Part shown: one piece after another, positions 8,397-15,497 of the stretch
Position numbering within the stretch: position 1 is the stretch's first letter
Layout: each line of letters begins with the position of its first letter
Origin: SIG603 sp044432645
GTDB taxonomy: Bacteria; Bacillota; Clostridia; Oscillospirales; Acutalibacteraceae
Direction: 5' to 3'
NCBI GenBank assembly: GCA_044432645.1
Contig: JAWXUM010000027.1
Location: 1-37,697 of the forward strand
DNA: 37,697 nt
Made by a program: the position numbers and the translations under genes
The notes under the pieces: model-generated
The model's database searches: none
The model's input: only the letters and a program-made list of their open reading frames with translations
Told to the model about the DNA's origin: nothing

Positions 8397-8849
8397 TTAA
8401 TTACCTATTTCAAAATACTCTCCACCAAGTTCATAGAAATCCTCAAATTTGAACCTAACCCTATCTCCTGTGCTAAAATAATGGTCTTCAACAAAATTAA
8501 CTATTATCTCATCATATTCTTCAAACACTTCATTCGAAGAAAGAAATCTCATCACAATTTTGTTCTCGCTTATAACTTCGGCAACTTCAGTTTTTAATTT
8601 TCCATAATTTTCGGTAATGTCATAACTTTCAAGCATATCGCAATCTTCTATAGAATTGTCGCTTGGTACTGTTTGCATAAATCCATTAAAATGAATTTGG
8701 CAAAACACCACTCCTGCTACTATAACAAGTGATGCTACAAAAGGTAATAAAAATTTTCTATTAATATTTCTAGGTAAAATTTGTTCAGCCTCATTAATAA
8801 AAGCCTCGTCAACATCTCCTAAAGCTTTTATAATCTCATTCATGCTCAT
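8397..8849 (-). CDS. single-pass membrane protein, probable anti-sigma factor
   Basis: A 150-residue protein that I do not recognise by family. It has a cytoplasmic N-terminal part of about 32 residues, one membrane helix (about 34-51, FLLPFVASLVIVAGVVF) and an acidic, beta-rich outer domain of about 95 residues. Its start overlaps the stop of the ECF sigma gene as ATGA, which is typical of a sigma/anti-sigma pair. No zinc finger (HxxxCxxC) is seen. The membrane topology and the coupling to the sigma gene suggest it holds the sigma factor at the membrane; this is inference. A second ATG two codons in is equally possible as the start. Confidence 0.6.
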   Translation of the reverse strand: MSMNEIIKALGDVDEAFINEAEQILPRNINRKFLLPFVASLVIVAGVVFCQIHFNGFMQTVPSDNSIEDCDMLESYDITENYGKLKTEVAEVISENKIVMRFLSSNEVFEEYDEIIVNFVEDHYFSTGDRVRFKFEDFYELGGEYFEIGN

Positions 8850-9397
8850 ATATATATACCCTCGCTTTCTAAAAATCTTTTAAGTTTTCCTCTTGTTCTA
8901 AAAAGTGATGTTTTAACTTTACTTTCAGTAAAATTAAATTTTTTCGCTATATCTCTTACGCTTTCGCAAAACCAATACCTACGCATAAAAATCACACGAC
9001 TTTCTTTTTCAAGACTCAACAAAAATCTTTCCAAAGCTTTTGTCAGTTCTTTTCCTTCTGAGTTATTTTCGTCACGACTTGGTATACACATTAAAAGTTC
9101 ATCAGATAAAGCCACAATTTCTGCACTCCTTTTTTGGGCATTTTTATAGTCAAGCATATCAAAACATACACATCTGCAAATTTTACTTAAATATGCAAAT
9201 AAATACTTAGGTTTTTGTGGTGGAATGCTGTTCCACGCACTTAAATATGTATCACTTACGCTTTCTTCGCTGTCACTTGTATTTCTTAAAATATTATTAG
9301 CCAGCTTGACAAGTTTTTTGTCGTAAGATTTTTTCGTTTCTTCAATTGCATTTTCATCACGTTTGAAATAGAGTTCTATAATATCTAAATCGTTCAT
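8846..9397 (-). CDS. ECF-type RNA polymerase sigma factor
   Basis: A 183-residue sigma-70 family protein with only regions 2 and 4. Region 2 includes NILRNTSDSEESVSDTYLSAWNSIP (about 37-61), and region 4 has the helix-turn-helix VRDIAKKFNFTESKVKTSLFRTRGKLKRFL near the C-terminus. It lies 10 bases after the glycosyltransferase gene and overlaps the probable anti-sigma gene by 4 bases. Such factors respond to envelope stress or outside signals. The operon leader has a possible ECF-type promoter (near 10734), which would mean autoregulation. Confidence 0.9.
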   Translation of the reverse strand: MNDLDIIELYFKRDENAIEETKKSYDKKLVKLANNILRNTSDSEESVSDTYLSAWNSIPPQKPKYLFAYLSKICRCVCFDMLDYKNAQKRSAEIVALSDELLMCIPSRDENNSEGKELTKALERFLLSLEKESRVIFMRRYWFCESVRDIAKKFNFTESKVKTSLFRTRGKLKRFLESEGIYI

Positions 9398-9407
9398 ACT
9401 TCCTCTT

Positions 9408-10664
9408 TCATTTAGATTGATTTTTCATTTCCTTTGCCGAAACAGTAGCATTGTGTGGAATTGGTTTCCATGTAACGTTTGTAAAAACAGCTACTAAAAA
9501 TGCCACTACATATGTACTTACAAAAAGTGGAAACGTTAACACAGCTTTTATTAATTGCCAATTACTTGCTCTTATTCTTTTTCTTTCGGTAATTGCTGTT
9601 AGCATTCCTAAAGCAACCATCGAAATATAAACATTAAATAAAATTGACGCTAAAGTCATTATAACATGAACTGCATGAGGTTTGGTAGTGAATTCATATA
9701 GCATTATAGAAATATTTGAAACAAGTCCTACTACGCCTAAAACCATAGTAGGTACATTGTTCATAATCATGTCAAAAGAAGAGAAATCTCTTTCTTTTAC
9801 TATTTTTTTCACAAGTCCAATTGAATATAAATTGATAACTTGCAAACAACCCTTTGCCCATCTGCTACGTTGCTTTATTGAAACGGAAAAAGTTGTAGGC
9901 TGTTCATCATAAATAATCGCATTTTCAGCGTATCCAATTTTATCGCCAGCTTTTACACGGTTAAATGTGAATTCTATGTCTTCTGTCAAAGTGAAAAACT
10001 TCCAACCGTTAGTTTCTTCTATAGTTTTTGTTGAAACCAAAAAGCCTGTTCCCGAAATTGCACAACTGTTACCAAGTGTCATTCTAGGGTTGTTCAAATA
10101 TCTTGCCTCTTTTAAAAACCAAAGAGAATACCCTGACGAAATCCAACTTTGTGTGAAGTTTTTAGAGTTTCTATAGCTTGTTACAATATTATACCCGTTG
10201 TCAAAAACCTTGTTCATCTCTTTAACATAGTTTTCATCTAATATATTATCGGCATCTAAAACTAAATAAGCCTCGTAATTTTTTTGTGCGTAATTTTCTT
10301 TAATCTTTGAAAATAAATAGTCTAAAGCATAACCTTTTCCAACTTGTACACTGTTAAATCTTTCGTAAACTATAGCTCCAGCGTTACGTGCAACTTCTGC
10401 AGTATTGTCTGTGCAGTTGTCAGCCACTACAAAAATATCAATTAATTCTTTTGGATATTTTTGCCACTTTACGCTTTCAACCAACTGCTCAATTACGTTA
10501 CTTTCGTTTCTTGCTGAAATTATCACTGCATATTTATGATTTTTCTTGCTTACGAATTTCTTTTGTTTTTTTACAAGTGAAACTAATATATAAAAAAACT
10601 GATAAGATAAGCAAATAGAAAAAACTATAATAATAGACATGTTTATAAAATACAACTCTCTCAT
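9408..10664 (-). CDS. membrane glycosyltransferase, family 2
   Basis: A 418-residue processive-type GT2 enzyme. It has an N-terminal membrane helix (about 6-30), then a GT-A domain with VIISARNE, the DADN metal-binding motif, TEDIEF (the general-base TED) and QRSRWAKG (the Q/RxxRW acceptor motif). Three or four membrane helices follow from about residue 300. These motifs are those of cellulose, hyaluronan and poly-N-acetylglucosamine synthases, so it probably makes and exports a cell-surface polysaccharide. The sugar is not readable. It shares an operon with an ECF sigma factor, which suggests envelope-stress control. The start has AGGAGG. Confidence 0.88.
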   Translation of the reverse strand: MRELYFINMSIIIVFSICLSYQFFYILVSLVKKQKKFVSKKNHKYAVIISARNESNVIEQLVESVKWQKYPKELIDIFVVADNCTDNTAEVARNAGAIVYERFNSVQVGKGYALDYLFSKIKENYAQKNYEAYLVLDADNILDENYVKEMNKVFDNGYNIVTSYRNSKNFTQSWISSGYSLWFLKEARYLNNPRMTLGNSCAISGTGFLVSTKTIEETNGWKFFTLTEDIEFTFNRVKAGDKIGYAENAIIYDEQPTTFSVSIKQRSRWAKGCLQVINLYSIGLVKKIVKERDFSSFDMIMNNVPTMVLGVVGLVSNISIMLYEFTTKPHAVHVIMTLASILFNVYISMVALGMLTAITERKRIRASNWQLIKAVLTFPLFVSTYVVAFLVAVFTNVTWKPIPHNATVSAKEMKNQSK

Positions 10665-10704
10665 TGTAAACCTCCTTGTTAACTAAGTTTTTATCCCTTA
10701 ACAA

Positions 10705-10734
10705 ATAAGTAGGTTTTTTTTCAAAAAGGTTACA
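10705..10734 (-). promoter_or_regulatory. possible ECF sigma promoter of the GT2-sigma operon
   Basis: The minus strand reads TGTAACC (10734-10728) followed by T- and A-runs and CCTACTTA about 14 bases later. An AAC-centred -35 followed by T-rich DNA is typical of ECF promoters. The -10 is not convincing, so this is a weak call. Confidence 0.3.
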
Positions 10735-10746
10735 CTTTTTTACAAA

Positions 10747-10998
10747 TTAATTAAAATTTTCTTTTATTTCCATAAACCATTTATCCTCTTCGTGAAATAA
10801 ATATTTCTCTTTACCATAAATTCTCACGCTGTATCTTGTTCCACAACCACCAACTTTTAAAGATGATGCTTTGCAAACGGCAAGCAGCCTATCAATCAAA
10901 TAAACTTCGCCATCTTCCCAAATAATTTTTAGTGGAATTAAATTTCCGTCTATATCGTTTTTTAAAATAACATCTACATATATTTTTTTATAATTCAT
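10747..10998 (-). CDS. small conserved-looking protein coupled to the Y-family polymerase
   Basis: An 83-residue, soluble, probably all-beta protein. It has a WEDGEVYLID segment, a Gly-rich VGGCGTRYSVRIYGKEKYLF strand region and a C-terminal WFMEIK. I do not recognise a characterised family. It begins 10 bases after the polymerase gene, has its own AAAGGTG ribosome site and must share the polymerase transcript. The fold pattern would fit a small binding module, but function is unknown. A role with the polymerase is inferred only from position. Confidence 0.75.
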   Translation of the reverse strand: MNYKKIYVDVILKNDIDGNLIPLKIIWEDGEVYLIDRLLAVCKASSLKVGGCGTRYSVRIYGKEKYLFHEEDKWFMEIKENFN

Positions 10999-11008
10999 CT
11001 AATCACCT

Positions 11009-12259
11009 TTAACCAATCATTCCAGTCGGCATAATAACACCTGTATCGTATTTATCAGCAAGTTTTATATTTTTACATAAAACTGCATTTTTTATAATAT
11101 CTTTACCAAATCTTGTTCTTATATTTTCTACAACATCGTCCAAAACTTCTTGCTTTTTTATTTTACTAACATCAGTAAACAAATCGTATTGAAAAGGTTC
11201 GTCTTCGTCTTCAAGCGAAATTGCTCTTAAAGTTACCGAACGAATTGGACATTTCCAGTCGTACCTTTTCACAAACAATTCAAAAGCTTTAGAAGCAATA
11301 ATCGACGGACTTGCCGTTGGCATGTCCATTTTGCACTGCCACTCTTTGGTTAGCAGTTGGTTATTACGAATTGATATAGAAATTCCACTAGCCTTTTTCT
11401 TGTGATTTTTCAGTTTTTTAGATATATCTTGGACAAGTTCCAACATTACACACCAAACATCAGCACCATTTTCTAAATCCTCAATTGTAGTTGTACCGTG
11501 ACCTATACTTTTGACTGGGAATATATAATCTTTTTTAGCAACTTGCGATAAATCTTGACCATTTGCAAATATTTTCAGCTTTAATCCGTTCACTCCAAAC
11601 CAACTTAAAAGCAGTTTTTCGTCAGTATTTGCAAGTTCACCTATAGTGTGAATTCCATATTTTTCAAGCTTTTTTTCTGTCGACCTACCCACTCCTAAAA
11701 GTTCCGATGCTGGTAAATTCCATATTTTTTCTCTAAAATTATTTGAATAAATCTCAGTTATTGCATCAGGCTTTTTCATGTCAGAACCTAATTTCGCAAA
11801 AATTTTATTATAGCTTACACCTATCGAAACAGTTAAGCCTAACTCGAATTTTATTGTTTTTCTAATTTTTTCTGCTATTTCATAACCTGTTCCAAAAACT
11901 TTACTACCTGTAACATCAAGCCAACTTTCGTCCATTCCATACGGCTCTATTTGGTCTGTATATCTGCTGTAAATTTCTCTAGCCAAGTTGGAGAATTTGA
12001 GATACTGGTCATAATTAGGAGGAACAACCACAAGGTCTTTGCACTTTTGCTTAGCCTGCCATACAGCCTCACCTGTAGAAACACCAAAAGCTTTGGCTTT
12101 GTAATTTTTAGCTAGAATTATACCGTGTCTTTCATCAACCGAACCAGCAACTGCAACGCATTTATCCCTTAACATTGGGTTTAACATACACTCTACACTT
12201 GCGTAGAAATTATTCATATCAGAGTGAAGTATAACTCTTTTTTTTACATTTTCTTCCAT
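11009..12259 (-). CDS. dinB: Y-family DNA polymerase (DinB / Pol IV type)
   Basis: A 416-residue translesion DNA polymerase that copies past damaged bases. Catalytic motifs are HSDMNNFYASVE (metal ligand Asp14), GMDESWLDVT (acidic pair DE) and SIGVSYNKIFAKLGSDMKKPDA. The helix-hairpin-helix thumb (LLGVGRSTEKKLEKYGIHTIGELA) and a little-finger domain to about residue 390 follow. No clear clamp-binding peptide is seen at the very C-terminus, although QYDLF at about 359 resembles one. It is divergent from the XRE/ImmA pair and has a perfect consensus promoter with a palindrome in its spacer. That suggests tight repression until DNA damage. Confidence 0.93.
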   Translation of the reverse strand: MEENVKKRVILHSDMNNFYASVECMLNPMLRDKCVAVAGSVDERHGIILAKNYKAKAFGVSTGEAVWQAKQKCKDLVVVPPNYDQYLKFSNLAREIYSRYTDQIEPYGMDESWLDVTGSKVFGTGYEIAEKIRKTIKFELGLTVSIGVSYNKIFAKLGSDMKKPDAITEIYSNNFREKIWNLPASELLGVGRSTEKKLEKYGIHTIGELANTDEKLLLSWFGVNGLKLKIFANGQDLSQVAKKDYIFPVKSIGHGTTTIEDLENGADVWCVMLELVQDISKKLKNHKKKASGISISIRNNQLLTKEWQCKMDMPTASPSIIASKAFELFVKRYDWKCPIRSVTLRAISLEDEDEPFQYDLFTDVSKIKKQEVLDDVVENIRTRFGKDIIKNAVLCKNIKLADKYDTGVIMPTGMIG

Positions 12260-12275
12260 TTTCCACTTTCTCCTA

Positions 12276-12304
12276 TTGACATTGCACGCAACTTGTTATA
12301 TTAT
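12276..12304 (+). promoter_or_regulatory. promoter toward the XRE-ImmA operon
   Basis: TTGACA (12276-12281), a 17-bp spacer and TATTAT (12299-12304) point toward the XRE gene. The spacer holds TTGCACGCAA, which includes one ACGCAA half-site of the operator. The promoter lies inside the polymerase leader, so the two opposing transcripts overlap at their 5' ends. Confidence 0.6.
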
Positions 12305-12328
12305 ATAAGCAAGTTAGTTGCTAACTAC

Positions 12329-12357
12329 ATTATACGCATATTATTTGCGTATGTCAA
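12329..12357 (-). promoter_or_regulatory. consensus promoter of the dinB operon
   Basis: On the minus strand TTGACA (12357-12352), exactly 17 bases and TATAAT (12334-12329): a perfect sigma-A promoter. Its spacer is almost entirely filled by the palindrome at 12332-12352. A promoter this strong on a mutagenic polymerase is expected to be held off by a repressor. Confidence 0.85.
12332..12352. promoter_or_regulatory. palindromic operator in the dinB promoter spacer
   Basis: ATACGCA-N7-TGCGTAT, a perfect 7-bp inverted repeat, lies between and touching the -35 and -10 of the dinB promoter. Extra ACGCAA half-sites occur at 12286-12291 and 12365-12370. The natural ligand is the divergent XRE repressor. 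A second inverted repeat, AGTTAG-TTG-CTAACT (12312-12326), covers the likely transcription start. Confidence 0.7.
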
Positions 12358-12393
12358 TATATAAACGCAATTTATTTTACAAAGGAGCATTTT

Positions 12394-12804
12394 ATGAAGT
12401 TTGGAGAAAAAATCAGAACAGAAAGAAACAAATTAAACCTTAGCCAACAAGAACTTGCCAAAAAGCTTGGTGTTTCGCTTCGCACAATTACAAATTATGA
12501 AACTGCAAACATGTACCCAAAAAAAAGAGAGATTTACACAAAGCTTGCTGAAGTTTTTAACGTAGATATAAATTATCTGCTAACAGAAAACGAGGAATTT
12601 GTTATAACAGCACAAGAGCAATATGGTGCAAAAGGCGCAAAGCAAGCAAACGACCTTGTAAACCAAATGGGAGCATTATTCGCTGGTGGTGAACTTACAG
12701 CAAACGACAAAGATGCTGTTATGAGGGCATTGCAAGAAATTTATTGGGAGTCAAAAGAAGAAAATAAAAAGTACACTCCTAAAAAATATCTTGACCAAAA
12801 CTAA
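12394..12804 (+). CDS. XRE-family repressor
   Basis: A 136-residue regulator. The N-terminal Cro/CI helix-turn-helix (about residues 4-62) contains SQQELAKKLGVSLRTITNYE and VFNVDINYLLT. The C-terminal half is helical (KQANDLVNQMGALFAGGELTANDKDAVMRALQEIYWE) and has no LexA-type serine protease domain, so it cannot cleave itself. It is followed 13 bases later by an ImmA/IrrE metallopeptidase gene, the usual partner that inactivates such repressors. The start has AAAGGAG. It most likely represses the dinB operon and itself; this is inferred from position and operators. Confidence 0.9.
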   Translation: MKFGEKIRTERNKLNLSQQELAKKLGVSLRTITNYETANMYPKKREIYTKLAEVFNVDINYLLTENEEFVITAQEQYGAKGAKQANDLVNQMGALFAGGELTANDKDAVMRALQEIYWESKEENKKYTPKKYLDQN

Positions 12805-12817
12805 GTGGGGTTTTGCT

Positions 12818-13342
12818 ATGATAAAAAGTGATTACATATATCAAAAAGCAAATGATATTCTTGCAAATTCTGACACAAAAGACCCTATTCGCATTGCAAA
12901 ATCTTTAGGAATTACAGTTCATCACAATGATGAATTTGAAAAACTGCTTGGACTTTACACCGTTATAAACAACAAGCGTGCTATTGTGCTTAATAGTCGT
13001 CTTGAGGAATATATGACAAGAATGGTTGTAGCGCACGAAATAGGTCACGACTGCTTACACCGAGATATAGCAAAAAGTGAAACTTTGCAAGAATTTGTTC
13101 TTTTTGACATGAAAAATAATTTAGAATATGAGGCAAATGTGTTTGCAGCTCATTTATTAATAGACACAAATGAATTTTTAAAACTTGCCTATGACGGTGT
13201 TGATGCAGTGAATATGTCACAGCGTTTTTGTGTTAACATCAATTTAGTTTTAATGAAAGCCAACGATTTAATTCATTTAGGTTACGATTTACGCATGCCA
13301 ATGCAAGCAAAAAGCAACTTTATGAAAGATATAAAAATTTAA
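12818..13342 (+). CDS. ImmA/IrrE-family metallopeptidase
   Basis: A 174-residue zinc metallopeptidase with the motif AHEIGHDCLH (His73, Glu74, His77) and a downstream YEANVFAAHLLID segment that supplies the third ligand. ImmA in ICEBs1 and IrrE/PprI in Deinococcus cut an XRE-type repressor (ImmR, DdrO) after DNA damage. Here the XRE gene is directly upstream. The start is the ATG at 12818, with GTGGGG before it; an earlier in-frame TTG lies inside the XRE gene and lacks a good ribosome site. How damage is sensed cannot be read from the sequence. Confidence 0.9.
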   Translation: MIKSDYIYQKANDILANSDTKDPIRIAKSLGITVHHNDEFEKLLGLYTVINNKRAIVLNSRLEEYMTRMVVAHEIGHDCLHRDIAKSETLQEFVLFDMKNNLEYEANVFAAHLLIDTNEFLKLAYDGVDAVNMSQRFCVNINLVLMKANDLIHLGYDLRMPMQAKSNFMKDIKI

Positions 13343-13360
13343 TTTATTGTATACTTAGCC

Positions 13361-13389
13361 TTTACAAAACAGCATAAATATACTATACT
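13361..13389 (+). promoter_or_regulatory. promoter of the sulfatase gene
   Basis: TTTACA, a 17-bp spacer and TATACT stand 31 bases before the sulfatase ATG. The sulfatase is therefore probably independent of the XRE-ImmA transcript. Confidence 0.65.
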
Positions 13390-13419
13390 TAAACTATATA
13401 AATTATAAGGAGAGAAACA

Positions 13420-15381
13420 ATGAACAAACCAAATATTTTAGTATTATTAGCCGAAGACATGTGTCCTAACTTAGGCTGTTACGGCGACCTAGATGCTATA
13501 ACCCCAAACCTTGACAAATTATCTGAAAACGGCATGAGATATTTACAAGCAAATAGTGTTGCGCCTGTTTGCTCTGCTGCTAGAACTACAATGGCTTTAG
13601 GAATGTACCCTTTCACAGCAGGTGTAGGCAATCACAGAAGTTGTGTAAAGCTACCTGAAAACGTTAAATGGATTCCTTATTACATGCGTGACAACGGATA
13701 TTTCACTGCAATTAATAAAACCGACTACAATTTTGACTGTTTTGCTAACAATCACGAAGTTGAGGGTTGGGATACTGTTCTTGAAGGCGCATATTTTGGC
13801 GATACAATTGAGATTTCTGAAAATATGAGGAAAACTTGGAATAAACGTGGCGACAAGCCTTTCTTCTTTATGAACACTTACGCTTGTACTCATCAATCTA
13901 AATACGGTTTCCCTGACAATGCAGAGCATCACCGTGCTACAAATGTTCCAAGAACAAAACCAGAAGAGTATAGAGATAGAGATAAACTTCATATTCCTAA
14001 TTATCAATTTGATAACAAAGAAAGCCGTGAAATTTGGGGACAATATCACGAAACTATTACAGCTATGGACAGAATGGTTGGCGAAACTATTCAAATGCTT
14101 AAAGAAGACGGTTTATACGAAAATACAGTTATCATTTTCGCTGGTGATAATGGTATGGGTATCCCTGGTGGTAAAGCTCATATGTGGAACGAAGGCACAC
14201 ATGTTCCTATGATTGTACATATTCCAGAAGGTTTAGAAATTAATGCATCGGCTTATAAAAAAGGTAGCGTTAGTAACGACCACGTAAACTTTACAGACTT
14301 AGCACCTACTGTTATTTCTATAGCTGGTGGCGAAATTCCAGAGCATATGCATGGTAAAGATTTCTTAAATATTGAAAATCGTCGTGAGTATGCTTTTGGC
14401 TACAGAAACAGAATTGATATTGTTGATGAATTTGTTCGTAGCGTTACAAGTGATGACTTCATTTACTTAAGAAGCTTCTACCCTACTCGTGGTTGGCGTT
14501 TCTCTTCATACATGCTTCGTATGTCCCCATACTTTACAACTGCATGGGAAAATGAAGTTAGAAAAACTGAAGAAATGAGCAAATACACACGTAGAAATTG
14601 TTTCTTCCAACAAGGAAAACCTGTAGAAGAACTTTATGACCTTAAAAACGACCCTAACCAAATGAACAACTTAGCAAACGACCCAGCTTACAAAAATGTT
14701 ATCGATGACATGAGAGTTAAATTAAAAGATTTCATGATTTCAGTTAACGATTTAGGATTTATTCCAGAAGAAGAAGCTATGTTACGCTCAAAAGCTACTG
14801 GAAAAACTGTTCGTGAAATTGGCGAAAATTATCCAATTGAAAAAGCTTATGAAATTTGCGATAAAATGCTAGAAACTAATGTTTCTGCAAGCGAAATTGA
14901 AGCTTATTTAAACGAAGAAGAGCCAATTCTAAAATATTGGGCTATACAATGCGCTAACTATTTAGGAATGACTGAACTTTGTGACACTTTAAATACACTA
15001 GCAAGTGACGAAAATGCAGCTGTTAAACTTGCTGCTTCTGAAGCTTTAATTATGCTAGGTGCAAAAGATGAGTATATTACAAACGCTAAAGCTACTATAG
15101 GTGAACTTCTTGACAGTGAAGACTTAAATGCAGTTTTGAGAACACAAGATTTACTAGTTAGACAAGGAAAAGTTTTAGAAGAATTTGTTCCTAATTTAGA
15201 AAAACTTGTTAAAGTTGAAGTCAAAGATCCAAAAGATCAACGTGTAGCACAAGCTATTTGTGACGCTGCTACGTTCTTCCCAGAACTAGTTCACAGCCCT
15301 ATTAGATACGAAGGCAAAGATATACATGGTAAATCTCGCTTTGATGTTTTAAGAGAACTTTGTGCTAGATACGAGTATTAA
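13420..15381 (+). CDS. cytosolic type I sulfatase with C-terminal helical-repeat domain
   Basis: A 653-residue alkaline-phosphatase-fold sulfatase. The N-terminus NILVLLAEDM carries metal ligands. The maturation motif is C51-S-A-A-R55, a Cys-type site in which the usual Pro of CxPxR is Ala; Cys51 would become formylglycine. A later IIFAGDNGMGIPGGKAHMWNEGTHVP has the DN metal pair and a Lys. After about residue 490 there is a helical, HEAT-like region with repeated LASDENAAVKLAASEAL-type segments. No signal peptide is seen, so it acts on imported sulfated oligosaccharides. A maturase (anSME) would be needed and is not in the window. It has its own promoter and terminator. Confidence 0.88.
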   Translation: MNKPNILVLLAEDMCPNLGCYGDLDAITPNLDKLSENGMRYLQANSVAPVCSAARTTMALGMYPFTAGVGNHRSCVKLPENVKWIPYYMRDNGYFTAINKTDYNFDCFANNHEVEGWDTVLEGAYFGDTIEISENMRKTWNKRGDKPFFFMNTYACTHQSKYGFPDNAEHHRATNVPRTKPEEYRDRDKLHIPNYQFDNKESREIWGQYHETITAMDRMVGETIQMLKEDGLYENTVIIFAGDNGMGIPGGKAHMWNEGTHVPMIVHIPEGLEINASAYKKGSVSNDHVNFTDLAPTVISIAGGEIPEHMHGKDFLNIENRREYAFGYRNRIDIVDEFVRSVTSDDFIYLRSFYPTRGWRFSSYMLRMSPYFTTAWENEVRKTEEMSKYTRRNCFFQQGKPVEELYDLKNDPNQMNNLANDPAYKNVIDDMRVKLKDFMISVNDLGFIPEEEAMLRSKATGKTVREIGENYPIEKAYEICDKMLETNVSASEIEAYLNEEEPILKYWAIQCANYLGMTELCDTLNTLASDENAAVKLAASEALIMLGAKDEYITNAKATIGELLDSEDLNAVLRTQDLLVRQGKVLEEFVPNLEKLVKVEVKDPKDQRVAQAICDAATFFPELVHSPIRYEGKDIHGKSRFDVLRELCARYEY

Positions 15382-15388
15382 TATACAA

Positions 15389-15424
15389 AAATCACCAACA
15401 TATTTTGTGTTGGTGATTTAATTT
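15389..15424 (+). terminator. terminator of the sulfatase gene
   Basis: A perfect 12-bp stem, AAATCACCAACA with TGTTGGTGATTT (15389-15419), has a seven-base loop and is followed by AATTTT. Confidence 0.85.
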
Positions 15425-15439
15425 TAACAATATTTTAAT

Positions 15440-15468
15440 TTGAATTTTCAAAAATAAAGTGTTATAAT
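15440..15468 (+). promoter_or_regulatory. promoter of the aldo/keto reductase gene
   Basis: TTGAAT, a 17-bp spacer and a perfect TATAAT stand 29 bases before the start codon. Confidence 0.75.
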
Positions 15469-15497
15469 ATATACAATTAATTTGAAGGAGGAATTTT

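Noticed and set aside
12791..12817. Upstream TTG start for the ImmA/IrrE gene
   Set aside because: It lies within the end of the XRE gene with no ribosome site. The ATG at 12818 has GTGGGG at the right distance.
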